Positions 37,781-46,803 of a stretch of 64,000 nucleotides of DNA are shown piece after piece. The first letter of the stretch is position 1. Every line of letters begins with the position of its first letter. The notes beneath the pieces were generated by a model. That model had not been told where the DNA came from, made no database searches, and saw nothing but the letters and a program-made list of their open reading frames with translations. This DNA is from Hymenobacter sp. DG25B. GTDB taxonomy: Bacteria; Bacteroidota; Bacteroidia; Cytophagales; Hymenobacteraceae. The position numbers and the translations under genes are program-made. Where the stretch lies: contig NZ_CP010057.1 of NCBI RefSeq assembly GCF_000801315.1, positions 1 through 64,000 on the forward strand. Direction: 5' to 3'.

Positions 37781-38958
37781 ATGCGCTATATCCCCCTCTC
37801 CCTGGTGCTGCTCGGCCTGCTAAGCGGCTGCGGCTCCCAGGAAGCCCCCACGGACAAAGAAGAAACGGCCGCCGCTCCCGGCGGGGAAGCAGCCGAAAAA
37901 GGCCCCGCCGACCGCGTCACGCTCACCGCTGCGGAGCAGCAGGTGGGCGGCGTGCGCCTGGGCTCGCTCACCCAGCGCCCCATGAGCGGGGGCTGAAAGT
38001 GAACGGCGTGCTCGACGTGCCGCCCGAAAACCTGGTATCGGTCAGCGCCCCGCTCGGCGGCTTCGTGGACCGGACCGACCTGCTGCAGGGCTCGCGGGTG
38101 CGCGCCGGCCAGGTGCTGGCCGTCATCCGCAACCCCGATTTCGTGCAGCTCCAGCAGGACTACCTCGAAACCCGCAGCCAGCTCAAGCTGGCCCGCGCCG
38201 AGTACGAGCGGCAGGGCGAGTTGTACCGGCAGGAGGTCGCGCCTCAGAAGAACTTTCAGCGCGCCCAGGCCGAATACGAGGCCCTGCAAGTGAAAACCAA
38301 TGCCCAGGCCGCCCGCCTGCGCCTGGCCGGCCTGCCCATCGGCGGGGCCATCGTGAGCACGGCCACGCTGCGCGCGCCCAAGGGCGGCTTCGTGAAGGCC
38401 GTGAACGTGAGCATCGGTCAGAGCGTGACCCCTACCGACGTGCTGTTTGAAATTGTGAACCCCGAGCACCTGCACGTCGAGCTGACGGTGTTTGAAAAGG
38501 ACATTCCGCAGGTGAAGGAAAATCAGCTCGTGCGCTTTTCGCTGGGCAACGACTCGCTCAGCCGCGAGCGCACGGCCCATGTGTACCTCATCAGCAAAAC
38601 CATCAGCGACGAGCGCACCGTGCGCGTGCACGCCCACCTGGACCGCGAGGATGAGCAACTGCTGCCGGGCACCTTCGTGCGGGCCGTCATCGAAACCAAC
38701 CGCGTGACCGTGCCCACACTGCCCGAAAAAGCGGTGGTGCAGTACGGGGCCCAATCCTACGTATTCGTGGCCGCCGATTCGGCCGCCGCGGCCGGCCGGG
38801 CCACCTACCGCCTCGTGCCCGTGACGCGGGGCGTGAGCGAAGACGGCTACACCGAATTCCACCTGCCGACGGCCGAACAGGGTAAACCGCTGCGCTTTGT
38901 CGTAGAGGGCGCTTACGCCCTGCTGGGCAAGCTCAAAAACGCCGAGGAGGAAGAATAA
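37781..38958 (+). CDS. RND efflux periplasmic adaptor (CzcB/CusB-like lipoprotein), one frame change
   Basis: The start MRYIPLSLVLLGLLSGCGSQ has a lipobox (LSGC). A base is missing in the G-run at 37987-37991 (MSGGG/LKVNGVLDVP), which makes the frame stop at 37996. The continuation carries the lipoyl/barrel halves (VSAPLGGFVDRTDLLQGSRV, ATLRAPKGGFVKAVNVSIGQ), a helical hairpin (QLQQDYLETRSQLKLARAEY) and a beta-barrel to 38958. It links the RND pump to the outer-membrane channel. The rest of the gene is perfect, so the indel is probably a sequencing error. Confidence 0.85.
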
Positions 38959-38979
38959 GCTGCTTTTGCCCAAACGCCC

Positions 38980-39312
38980 ATGCTCCACCTGCTCAAACCG
39001 CTGCTGATTTTCTTCCTCGCCGGCCTCTGCGAAATCGGGGGCGGCTACCTCATGTGGCAGTGGCTCAAATCGGACCGCCCCGGCTGGATGGGGGTCGTGG
39101 GGGCGGTATTGCTCATGCTCTACGGCTGGATAGCGACCTGGCAGCCCACCTCGTTTGGCAAAACCTACGCCGTGTACGGCGGCATTTTCATTGTCATGTC
39201 CATCGCGTGGGCCTGGTACTTCGACGGCTTCCGGCCCGACCGCTTCGATGTCATCGGCGGGGTAGTCTGCTTCGTGGGCATTGGCATCATCCTGTTCTGG
39301 CCCCGTGCCTGA
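38980..39312 (+). CDS. YnfA family membrane protein
   Basis: This 110-residue protein with four helices starts MLHLLKPLLIFFLAGLCEIG. The motif FFLAGLCEIGGGYLMWQWLK and the later TSFGKTYAVYGGIFIVMSIA are those of YnfA (UPF0060), an SMR-like family. It may export small cations or assist metal tolerance; this is inferred from the family only. It lies inside the metal island, 22 bases after the adaptor. Confidence 0.88.
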   Translation: MLHLLKPLLIFFLAGLCEIGGGYLMWQWLKSDRPGWMGVVGAVLLMLYGWIATWQPTSFGKTYAVYGGIFIVMSIAWAWYFDGFRPDRFDVIGGVVCFVGIGIILFWPRA

Positions 39313-39349
39313 ACCGGTAGTTTTCTTATTAACATTCTGACTGACTTTT

Positions 39350-41467
39350 ATGCCTGACCCATCATCCGACCAACTCAGCGAGGAGCTGAACACCGCCAAG
39401 CAGGTGCAGCCCGAGAACGTGGGCGCACTCAGCCGCGACCAGCTCACGCCCGAAGCCGCCGCCGCGCCCCAGGGCCACGACGTGCCGGGCCACGACCACG
39501 CCGACGAGGAGAACCACGCCGGCCATGACCACGACCCCGGTGAGCTGGACCTCGACGACGACGGGCACGACCACGGCCCGGCGGAACCAAACCCCTACCT
39601 GGTGCCGGGCATCAGCTTTGCGCTGCTGCTGGCCGGCATCGCGCTGGACTACTATAAAGTCGGCTTTTTCAGCGGCTACGTGCGCCTGGCCTGGTACGGG
39701 CTGGCCTTCGTGCTGGTGGGCTGGAAGGTCGTCAAAGCCGCCGTGCTCAGCATTCCCAGCGGCAACATCTTCAACGAGTTTCTGCTGATGAGCATCGCCA
39801 CCATCGGGGCCTTTGCCATTGGTGAGTACCCGGAGGGCGTGGCCGTGATGCTATTCTACACCGTGGGCGAGTTGTTTCAGGACGCGGCTGTGAACCGCGC
39901 CAAGCGCAGCATCAAGGCCCTGCTCGAAATTCAGGCCACCGAAGTGACGGTGGTGCGCAACGGGCAAAGCATGGTGCTCGACCCCAAAGCGGTGCAGGTG
40001 GGCGACGTAATGGAAGTAAAGCCCGGCGAGAAAGTAGCCCTCGACGGCACGCTGAACACCACGGCGGCCAACTTCAACACGGCCGCGCTCACCGGCGAGT
40101 CGGCCCCGCAAACCAAGCAGCCGGGCGAGGCCGTGCTGGCCGGCATGATTAACCTGGAATCCCTGATTCAGGTGACCGTGACGGCGGCTTTCCAGGACAC
40201 CAAGCTCTCGAAAATCCTAGCCATGGTGCAGGACGCCGTGGGCCGCAAGGCCAAGACCCAGCAGTTCATCACCAAGTTTGCCAAAATCTACACGCCCATC
40301 GTCGTGGGGCTGGCCGTGCTGCTTATCGTGGTGCCCTACTTCGTGGTGAGCGACTACGTGTTCCGCGACTGGCTGTACCGGGCGCTGGTGTTTCTGGTCA
40401 TTTCCTGCCCCTGTGCGCTGGTTATCAGCATTCCGCTGGGCTACTTCGGCGGCATTGGCGCGGCTTCCAAAGCCGGCATCCTGTTCAAGGGCTCCAACTT
40501 CCTGGACGTGCTGCGCGAAATTGATACCGTAGTGATGGACAAGACCGGCACGCTCACCCAAGGCGTGTTTGCCGTGCAGCAGGTGCAGCCGGCGGCCGGC
40601 ACCACCCCCGAGCAGCTGTTGCGCCTGGTGGGGGCGCTGGAAACCAAATCGACGCACCCCATCGCCAAGGCGGTGGTGGCCCACGTCGGGGCGGCTGCGG
40701 CGGGCGTTTCCGTCGATAACGTGGAAGAAATCGCCGGCCACGGCCTGCGCGGCAAGGTGGACGGCCGCGACGTGCTGGCGGGCAACACCAAGCTGCTGGT
40801 CAAGTTCACCGTGGCCTACCCGCCCGAGGTCGACCAAGTGGTGGACAGCATCGTGGTGGCAGCCGTGGACGGTCAATACGCCGGCTACCTCACCGTGGCC
40901 GACGCCCCGAAAGAGGACGCGGCCCGCGCCGTGCAGGAGCTGAAAGCCGATGGCATCAGTAAGGTGGTTATGCTTTCCGGCGACAAGGACAGCATCGTGC
41001 AGCGGGTGGCCAAAGAGCTGGGCATCACCGAAGCCCACGGCGGGCTGCTGCCCGAAGACAAAGCCAGGTACGTGCAGCAATACCTCACCGAGGGCCGTAA
41101 GCTGGCCTTCGTGGGCGACGGGGTGAACGATGCCCCGGTGGTAGCCCTGGCCGACGTGGGCATTGCCATGGGTGGGCTGGGCTCGGATGCCACCATTGAA
41201 ACCGCCGACGTGGTCATTCAGACCGACCACCCCAGCAAGATTGCCACCGCCCGGCGCATTGCCCGCGCCACCCACAACGTGGTGTGGCAGAACATCTGGC
41301 TCGCCTTTATCGTGAAGGGAATCGTGCTGGCGCTGGGGGCCGGCGGTGTGGCCACCATGTGGGAAGCCGTTTTTGCCGATGTGGGGGTAGCCCTGCTGGC
41401 CATCCTCAACGCCGTGCGCATTCAGCGCATGGACTTCACCAGCAAAGCAGCAAGCGCCAAAACATAG
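39350..41467 (+). CDS. Heavy-metal P1B-type ATPase (Zn/Cd/Co type)
   Basis: This 705-residue ATP-driven metal exporter has a His/Asp-rich N-terminus (residues 42-80: HDHADEENHAGHDHDPG) in place of the usual HMA domains and is expected to bind Zn2+-like ions. The helix-6 site SCPCALV (about residue 351) is the CPC of the P1B class. Phosphorylation is in VMDKTGTLT (Asp397), with the ATP-binding SKVVMLSGDK and VGDGVNDAPVV further on. The C-terminal MG...AD...QTD pattern (MGGLGSDATIETADVV) matches ZntA-type enzymes. It complements the RND pump by moving metal out of the cytoplasm. Confidence 0.93.
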   Translation: MPDPSSDQLSEELNTAKQVQPENVGALSRDQLTPEAAAAPQGHDVPGHDHADEENHAGHDHDPGELDLDDDGHDHGPAEPNPYLVPGISFALLLAGIALDYYKVGFFSGYVRLAWYGLAFVLVGWKVVKAAVLSIPSGNIFNEFLLMSIATIGAFAIGEYPEGVAVMLFYTVGELFQDAAVNRAKRSIKALLEIQATEVTVVRNGQSMVLDPKAVQVGDVMEVKPGEKVALDGTLNTTAANFNTAALTGESAPQTKQPGEAVLAGMINLESLIQVTVTAAFQDTKLSKILAMVQDAVGRKAKTQQFITKFAKIYTPIVVGLAVLLIVVPYFVVSDYVFRDWLYRALVFLVISCPCALVISIPLGYFGGIGAASKAGILFKGSNFLDVLREIDTVVMDKTGTLTQGVFAVQQVQPAAGTTPEQLLRLVGALETKSTHPIAKAVVAHVGAAAAGVSVDNVEEIAGHGLRGKVDGRDVLAGNTKLLVKFTVAYPPEVDQVVDSIVVAAVDGQYAGYLTVADAPKEDAARAVQELKADGISKVVMLSGDKDSIVQRVAKELGITEAHGGLLPEDKARYVQQYLTEGRKLAFVGDGVNDAPVVALADVGIAMGGLGSDATIETADVVIQTDHPSKIATARRIARATHNVVWQNIWLAFIVKGIVLALGAGGVATMWEAVFADVGVALLAILNAVRIQRMDFTSKAASAKT

Positions 41468-41496
41468 ATTGTCAGGCACTCATTGAAGCACGAAAC

Positions 41497-42177
41497 ATGA
41501 CGTTCCCACCCTTTTTTCTGGTCCTGCTGCTCGTGGGTAGCGGGGCCATCAGCGGCTGCAGCTCCCGGCATGACACCGATGAGCACGAGCAGGAAGTGCA
41601 CGCTGGCGCGAAGCCCAAACCCGCTCCCGTGGCCGCGCCCCCAGCCCTGGGCGACACCTTGCGGCTACTCGCGCAGCAGCTCGATACGGTGCGCCGCCTC
41701 GGGTGCTGGGACGAGGACTTTGCCCGCCTGATGAGCGTGCACCACGGCGGGGCCCAGCGACTGGCGGCGGTGGAAGTGGCGCAAGGCCAGGACTCTACCC
41801 TGCGCGCCTTGGCTCAGCACGTGCTCAAGGGGCATGAGCGCGACAACCACGTGCTGACGCTGGCCCTCACCCGGCAGCCGCCGGCCGGCCAGGAGTACCG
41901 GCCGGGCAACGACAGGGACCCGTTTGTGCGCCGCATCACGGCCGCGCTGGCTCCCCTCCGCCAGCCGCCGCCCCTGCCTGGCACCCTTGATGCTGATTTT
42001 GCCACGATTATGCAGGTGCATCACCAAACAGGGGTGGCCCTGGCCCAAACCGAGCTGGCCTATGGCAAGGACGCGGAAGTGAGAAACGCCGCGCAGCAGA
42101 TTGTGCGCGACGAGCAAGCCGAAATCAAGCAGTATCAGCGCTGGCTCAAGACCCACGCGGCAACCTCTATCCATTAA
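41497..42177 (+). CDS. DUF305 family lipoprotein
   Basis: From the ATG at 41497 (MTFPPFFLVLLLVGSGAISG) with lipobox SGCS, the product has 226 residues. Two copies of the DUF305 (ferritin-like four-helix) pattern occur: FARLMSVHHGGAQRLAAVEV and FATIMQVHHQTGVALAQTEL, each with HH. The histidine pairs may bind a metal ion. DUF305 proteins are typical companions of metal-resistance genes. It lies 29 bases after the ATPase. Confidence 0.8.
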   Translation: MTFPPFFLVLLLVGSGAISGCSSRHDTDEHEQEVHAGAKPKPAPVAAPPALGDTLRLLAQQLDTVRRLGCWDEDFARLMSVHHGGAQRLAAVEVAQGQDSTLRALAQHVLKGHERDNHVLTLALTRQPPAGQEYRPGNDRDPFVRRITAALAPLRQPPPLPGTLDADFATIMQVHHQTGVALAQTELAYGKDAEVRNAAQQIVRDEQAEIKQYQRWLKTHAATSIH

Positions 42178-42197
42178 CACTTTTACCTGCTGCTTCT

Positions 42198-43001
42198 ATG
42201 CTGCTTACTATTCCCACCGCCGTCACGCCGCCCTGGTCCACCATGCTGGGCTTCTCGCTGCTGCCGGCCGTGGTCATGATTGCCGGCGCGGCTCTGGCCG
42301 TGTGGCGAGCCCCTGGCCCGAAGCTGCGCAGCGCCATTCTGCATTTCGCGGCGGGTGTCATCTTCTCGGTCGTGGCCGTCGAGCTGCTGCCCGATATTGT
42401 GCAGCACCATGCGCCCTACGAAGTGGCCCTGGGCTTTGGGCTGGGCGTGGCCACCATGCTGGGCTTGCGCTACTTCACTCAGCGTCTCGAAAAGAAAGAG
42501 GAGCCCGTAGATGCTGGCAATGAGCCAGCGGCTGGCGCTCGTACTACGGCGCTGCCCGGCGCGGCCTCCCTACCTTGGGGCCTGCTGGTGGCCATCGGCA
42601 TTGATATCCTCATCGACGGGCTGCTGCTGGGCATTGGCTTTGCGGCGGGCGCGAAGGAAGGCACCCTGCTGGCCATTGCCCTCACCATCGAGCTGCTGTC
42701 GCTGGGCCTGGCCACGGCCATTGAGTTGCGGCAGGACGGCCACGGCAAGGGCCGGGCCGTCGCTATTGTGGCCGGCACTTCGCTCATGTTGCTGGTCGGG
42801 GCGGGCATCGGCACCACGGTGCTGCGCGGGGCCACCGGCAATATGCTGGAAATCGTGCTTTCCTTTGGCTTGGCCGCGCTTCTGTTTCTGGTCACCGAGG
42901 AGCTCCTGACCGAAGCGCACGAGGAAACCGAAACGCCGCTGCTCACGCTGGCCTTTTTCGTGGGCTTTCTCCTGTTTCTGATTCTGGGCATGGTCGCCTA
43001 A
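42198..43001 (+). CDS. ZIP family metal transporter
   Basis: This 267-residue membrane protein has about eight helices, starting MLLTIPTAVTPPWSTMLGFS. The first helices contain ILHFAAGVIFSVVAVELLPD, a ZIP-type His/Glu motif. IDILIDGLLLGIGFAAGAKE replaces the usual HxxxDG helix-4 motif, with Asp in place of His. ZIP proteins move Zn2+ or related ions into the cytoplasm or act bidirectionally. On a resistance island an efflux-like or balancing role is possible. It follows the DUF305 gene by 20 bases. Confidence 0.8.
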   Translation: MLLTIPTAVTPPWSTMLGFSLLPAVVMIAGAALAVWRAPGPKLRSAILHFAAGVIFSVVAVELLPDIVQHHAPYEVALGFGLGVATMLGLRYFTQRLEKKEEPVDAGNEPAAGARTTALPGAASLPWGLLVAIGIDILIDGLLLGIGFAAGAKEGTLLAIALTIELLSLGLATAIELRQDGHGKGRAVAIVAGTSLMLLVGAGIGTTVLRGATGNMLEIVLSFGLAALLFLVTEELLTEAHEETETPLLTLAFFVGFLLFLILGMVA

Positions 43002-43026
43002 CCCACCCTTTTCGAATACGCTACGC

Positions 43027-43293
43027 ATGCACACCGCCAAAATTGACCTGACCCTGGAGCCTACCGGCCGCCACCTGGCTTTCTCGAAGGAGCTGCTGGA
43101 AGTCGCCCACGTCTTTCGCCGCGTCGGGGGCGAGGCCTCCACCTGGCAGCGGGTGGCCGTCAACGCCCGCTCGCCCTTCCTCGACACCGACACCTTTGCG
43201 CCCGGCACCTTGCTGGAATACTACGTGCAGCACGAAACGCAGCAGGGCGAGCCCGAGGCCCGTAGTCACATCGTCAGCACGACTGCGGTATGA
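43027..43293 (+). CDS. Small hypothetical protein
   Basis: An 88-residue protein starting MHTAKIDLTLEPTGRHLAFS, strand-rich and charged, with no motif that I recognise. Its stop overlaps an ATG (ATGAG at 43290) that may begin the next gene, so it is probably co-translated within the metal island. Confidence 0.45.
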   Translation: MHTAKIDLTLEPTGRHLAFSKELLEVAHVFRRVGGEASTWQRVAVNARSPFLDTDTFAPGTLLEYYVQHETQQGEPEARSHIVSTTAV

Positions 43294-44037
43294 GCGGTCC
43301 ATCCATGGGCCACTGGTTATCCCTGCCAGTCCGCGCATTCGCGCGCGCTACCGGCCCTTGCCCTGCTGACAAGCAGTTGCCACGGGTCGGCTGACGAAAC
43401 CAACGGGACCGGAATAAGTGAGCTGCCGCCGACCATGATGGCTGCCCTGCATACCATGGCGCAACGCTCCCGGGCCTTGCCGCTGACCGACAACCTCGAC
43501 CTGTACTTTGCCTTGCTGCTGCGGGAAAACCACCGGGCCGCGGTGGCCATGTCGGCCCTGGAGCTGAACAAAGGGCAGGACCCGGCCTTGCGTGCTGAGG
43601 CAGAGAACCTCAACCACGACCACCAGCAACTTATCCTCCGCTTAGACTCAGCCATCATGAGCCTGCGGGCGCTGCCGCCCTCTTTTCCGGAGCATACCAT
43701 GCAAAGCGAACGATTCAGCCGGTTGCTGGACGCAGCCACGAGCGGCTTGCACCCCGCCGCCCACCGCTTCATTGCCCGACTGAAGTCCGGCTCAGACTCC
43801 CTCCACGCGCGTAGCAGCCCAAAGGAGGAAGATGCCGGCACGGGCAGCGTTGACCGCGACTTTGCCGCGCTGCTTATTACGCATCACCAAAACTCTATTA
43901 CACTAGCCCGTGCTGAACTGGAGCTGGGCCGGGATGAGCACCTCCAGCAAATAGCCTACCTCGTACTGCAGGACCAGCAGCGAGAAATCGACCAGGTCCA
44001 GGCCTGGCTGAATCAGCACCCCGAAAAAGTTAAATAA
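43290..44037 (+). CDS. Second DUF305-type lipoprotein, damaged 5' end
   Basis: The clear coding part starts near 43357 with LPALALLTSSCHGSADETNG, a lipobox (LTSSC), and reads through 44037. An ATG at 43290 (MSGPSMGHWLSLPVRAFARA) in a different frame probably belongs to it, joined by an indel in the GCGCGC run near 43345. Two helical HH/EN repeats (FALLLRENHRAAVAMSALEL, FAALLITHHQNSITLARAEL) are the DUF305 pattern, although the first has lost one histidine. It ends the divalent-metal half of the island. Confidence 0.6.
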
Positions 44038-44098
44038 ACTCGCCTTAACGCGTGGCTCTCGGGTCCTCGTAGGCACCTAGCTACCAAGCCCGCAGCAC

Positions 44099-44269
44099 TC
44101 AGGGCTTCTTGCTCGCCCACAACGAGCTCAACTGCTGCTCGGCCTTCTCGTACTGCCGTTGCAGCAGCTTGTGCTTGCGCTGCAGGGCCAGGTAGCGCCG
44201 TTGAGCCGCAAGGGCCAGAGCGCACGCCGCCAGCGACAAGACGCTGAGAAGTTCTTCAATCGCGGTCAT
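44099..44269 (-). CDS. Small membrane protein with coiled coil
   Basis: From the ATG at 44269 (MTAIEELLSVLSLAACALAL) the product has 56 residues, with one membrane helix and then a basic coiled coil (RKHKLLQRQYEKAEQQLSSL). It is oriented against the metal genes. No family is recognised, and it may be a chance frame. Confidence 0.4.
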   Translation of the reverse strand: MTAIEELLSVLSLAACALALAAQRRYLALQRKHKLLQRQYEKAEQQLSSLWASKKP

Positions 44270-44305
44270 GGCAATTAACTGAATGGCAGTGCCCCAAAAT
44301 AGACG

Positions 44306-44337
44306 AAGGAGAACCGTCCGAGTGGCCGGTTCTCCTT
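44306..44337. terminator. Hairpin, probable terminator
   Basis: AAGGAGAACCG (44306-44316) pairs with CGGTTCTCCTT (44327-44337) across a 10-base loop, a perfect 11-base stem. It lies after the rightward DUF305 gene and upstream of the small leftward gene. It fits termination of the rightward transcript, although no strong T-run follows. Confidence 0.55.
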
Positions 44338-44501
44338 CTACTGCACCCGGTAGGTATCCCACCGCTTAACAGGTAAACAAAGGTAGCGGGAACAACCCGC
44401 CCCGGCTTACCGGGAGGAAGCTGAACGGGTGGCAACTTTTTCTGTAGCAGCGGGGTACACGGCTCATCTGCTCCGGGTGAGCACTCTCTGCGGCCGTATT
44501 C

Positions 44502-44750
44502 ATGAGTTTGTGCGTCTTATTCGGGTTGCTGTTCTGCTGTCTAGCCTGCTTTCGGGAAGGCGTCTGGAAAAAGTATACGCCACAGGATGTTGCCCGCTGG
44601 CAGGCGGAAACGCCTGCTCATCCCCCTGTGCTGCCGGCCATCACCCGGCCCGCCAGCACTACGCGTGAAACGGGCATGGCCCCGGTCCGGCGGGTGAGCC
44701 AATCTAACGCCCCGGAATTGGCTTACGCTGAATCCGAAGTTGCCGCGTGA
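44502..44750 (+). CDS. Possible small membrane-anchored protein
   Basis: An 82-codon frame starts MSLCVLFGLLFCCLACFREG with a hydrophobic, cysteine-rich segment, then polar residues (VWKKYTPQDVARWQAETPAH). The N-terminus could be an anchor or lipoprotein signal. No family is recognised. It lies in the gap between the two halves of the metal island. Confidence 0.35.
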   Translation: MSLCVLFGLLFCCLACFREGVWKKYTPQDVARWQAETPAHPPVLPAITRPASTTRETGMAPVRRVSQSNAPELAYAESEVAA

Positions 44751-44897
44751 ACCACCAACGATAACTTGCCGGCACCATTGGGCACTAGCCGAGGTGTCGC
44801 GAATGTTATACCTTTTGGCGCGAATGGTGTAAAACCTTCCGGTTAGCCACTGCCGTACTTTGCAAATCCCTTTGGCCCGTCTGGGCCCGTTCTCCAC

Positions 44898-45293
44898 GTG
44901 AAGCGTTTCGTCAGCCTGTTTCTGCTCTTTAGCTACTTGCTGTCCAGCCCTGGGCTGGTCTACAGCATGCACTTCTGCGGGCAGGAGCTGACGGCGGTTT
45001 CAGTGGCCCAGGGCAGCGACACGCACTGCTGCTGCCGGGATACGGGCAAGCCGGCTTCGGGCTGCTGCCACGACCAGAAGGTGAGCAGCGCGCTCAAGGA
45101 CGTCAAACTCTCGGCCGCCCACTTCCAGCTGCAGGCTCCTGACGCGGTGCCGGCCCCGGCCGTGCTGCGGCTGGTATGGCAGCTCGCGCAAGTAGCTTAC
45201 CCGGCCGATGAGCCGGCCGCCAACTTGCTGGCCCACGCGGCCCCGCCGCCCGAATGCCCGGCCTACGTGCGCGGACATGCCTTTTTAGTCTAG
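44898..45293 (+). CDS. HYC_CC_PP family protein
   Basis: This 131-residue protein starts MKRFVSLFLLFSYLLSSPGL with a signal peptide, then HFCGQEL, CCCRD and CCHDQ. The His/Cys pattern is that of the HYC_CC_PP family (HYC, CC, PP; C-terminal PPPECP), found before Cus-type efflux genes in Bacteroidota. It may sense or hold copper in the periplasm. TACTTTG at 44856 is a plausible -7 box about 40 bases upstream, so it likely opens the copper operon. Confidence 0.75.
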   Translation: MKRFVSLFLLFSYLLSSPGLVYSMHFCGQELTAVSVAQGSDTHCCCRDTGKPASGCCHDQKVSSALKDVKLSAAHFQLQAPDAVPAPAVLRLVWQLAQVAYPADEPAANLLAHAAPPPECPAYVRGHAFLV

Positions 45294-45447
45294 CCTTTCG
45301 GGTTGCTTAGTTCCCCACGCCGGTTGGCGCTGGGGCTTTGGTGCGTCCAGCCCCCTGTGGCCGGCCGCCCCCGCGTTCGTGCCCTTGGGTCCATTGGTAC
45401 CTGCCGGGGTTTTCGGCCTGCCGACGCTTCTCCTTTAGTGCTGTTTC

Positions 45448-46803
45448 TTGATGATAGAGCAACTCATTTCCTTTTCCCTGCGGAATCGGGTGCTGGTGCT
45501 GCTGGTCGCCGCCGGGCTCCTCGTGTGGGGCGCGTTTTCGGTGCGGGCCAGCAAGATTGACGCTATCCCCGACCTGTCCGAAAACCAGGTCATCGTCTTC
45601 ACTGAGTGGATGGGCCGCAGCCCGCAGATTATCGAAGACCAAGTGACTTACCCGCTGGTGACCAACCTGCAGGGGCTGGCCCAGGTGAAGGCCGTGCGCG
45701 CCGCCTCCATGTTCGGCATGAGCTTCGTGTACGTCATCTTCACCGACAACACCGACATCTACTGGGCCCGCGAACGGGTACTGGAGCGGCTTAACTACGC
45801 GCAACGCCTGCTGCCGGCCGGCATCACGCCCACCCTCGGGCCCGACGGCACCGGCGTGGGCCACGTGCTCTGGTACACGCTCAACGCCCCCAAGCTCGAC
45901 CTGGGCGAGCAGCGCGCTCTGCAGGACTGGTACGTGAAGTTCGGCCTGCAAACCGTGCCGGGCGTGAGCGAAGTGGCCAGCTTCGGCGGCTTCCAGCCCG
46001 AGTACCAGGTGACAGTGGACCCCACCAGACTCACTTACTATAACGTGACGCTGCCGCAGGTGCTCGCCGCCGTGCGCAGCAACAACAACGAGGCCGGCGG
46101 GCGCAAGTTCGAGCAGGCCGGCATCGGTTACATCATCAAAACCAGCGGCTACATCCAGGACGTGGCCACGCTGGAAAACGTGCCGGTGCTCACCCGCCCC
46201 GGTGGGGTGCCGCTGCGCCTCAAGGACCTGGGCACGGTGCAGATGACCGGCGAAAGTCGCTTGGGCATCTTCGACCACAACGGCGAGGGCGAGGCGGTAG
46301 GCGGCATCGTGGTGATGCGCTACGGCGAGAACGCCGACGACGTGATAACCCGCGTGAAGGCCAAGATGACCGAAGTGGCCAAGGGACTGCCGGCGGGCGT
46401 GTCGTTCAACATCGTCTACGACCGCAGCGGGCTGATTGAGGAGTCGGTGGCCAACATTAAGCACACGCTGCTGGAGGAAATGGCCGTGGTGTCACTGGTG
46501 GTGCTGGTGTTCCTGTTTCACTGGCGCAGCGCCCTGAGCATCTTGCTGCAAATCCCGATTACCATCGCTGCGAGCTTCATTCTGCTCAACGCCTTCGGTA
46601 TTTCCTCCAATATCATGTCCCTCACCGGCATTGCCCTGGCCATCGGCGTCATCGTCGACAACGGCATTGTGATGGCGGAGAATGCCTACCGCAACCTGGC
46701 CCTGCACCAGGCGGCGGAAGAAGCGGCAGCTGGTGGGCTACCCGGTGCGCCATCCGTGCCTGCCCCTTCCCTTTCCACTCCTAAACCCGTCCGCCATGAC
46801 TAA
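45448..46803 (+). CDS. cusA: CusA-type RND copper/silver pump, N-terminal part
   Basis: The 451-residue frame opens LISFSLRNRVLVLLVAAGLL and contains IDAIPDLSENQVIVFTEWMG. It includes the first periplasmic domain, ending in helix 4 ALAIGVIVDNGIVMAENAY (about 397-415). This AIG-D-EN pattern is that of monovalent Cu/Ag pumps (CusA), unlike the DFG-DGA form of the pump at 33284. After 30 residues of Ala/Pro-rich linker it stops at 46801-46803. The ATG of the second part overlaps as ATGACTAA. It is either a real split in a cytoplasmic loop or a frame change near 46790. Confidence 0.85.
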   Translation: MMIEQLISFSLRNRVLVLLVAAGLLVWGAFSVRASKIDAIPDLSENQVIVFTEWMGRSPQIIEDQVTYPLVTNLQGLAQVKAVRAASMFGMSFVYVIFTDNTDIYWARERVLERLNYAQRLLPAGITPTLGPDGTGVGHVLWYTLNAPKLDLGEQRALQDWYVKFGLQTVPGVSEVASFGGFQPEYQVTVDPTRLTYYNVTLPQVLAAVRSNNNEAGGRKFEQAGIGYIIKTSGYIQDVATLENVPVLTRPGGVPLRLKDLGTVQMTGESRLGIFDHNGEGEAVGGIVVMRYGENADDVITRVKAKMTEVAKGLPAGVSFNIVYDRSGLIEESVANIKHTLLEEMAVVSLVVLVFLFHWRSALSILLQIPITIAASFILLNAFGISSNIMSLTGIALAIGVIVDNGIVMAENAYRNLALHQAAEEAAAGGLPGAPSVPAPSLSTPKPVRHD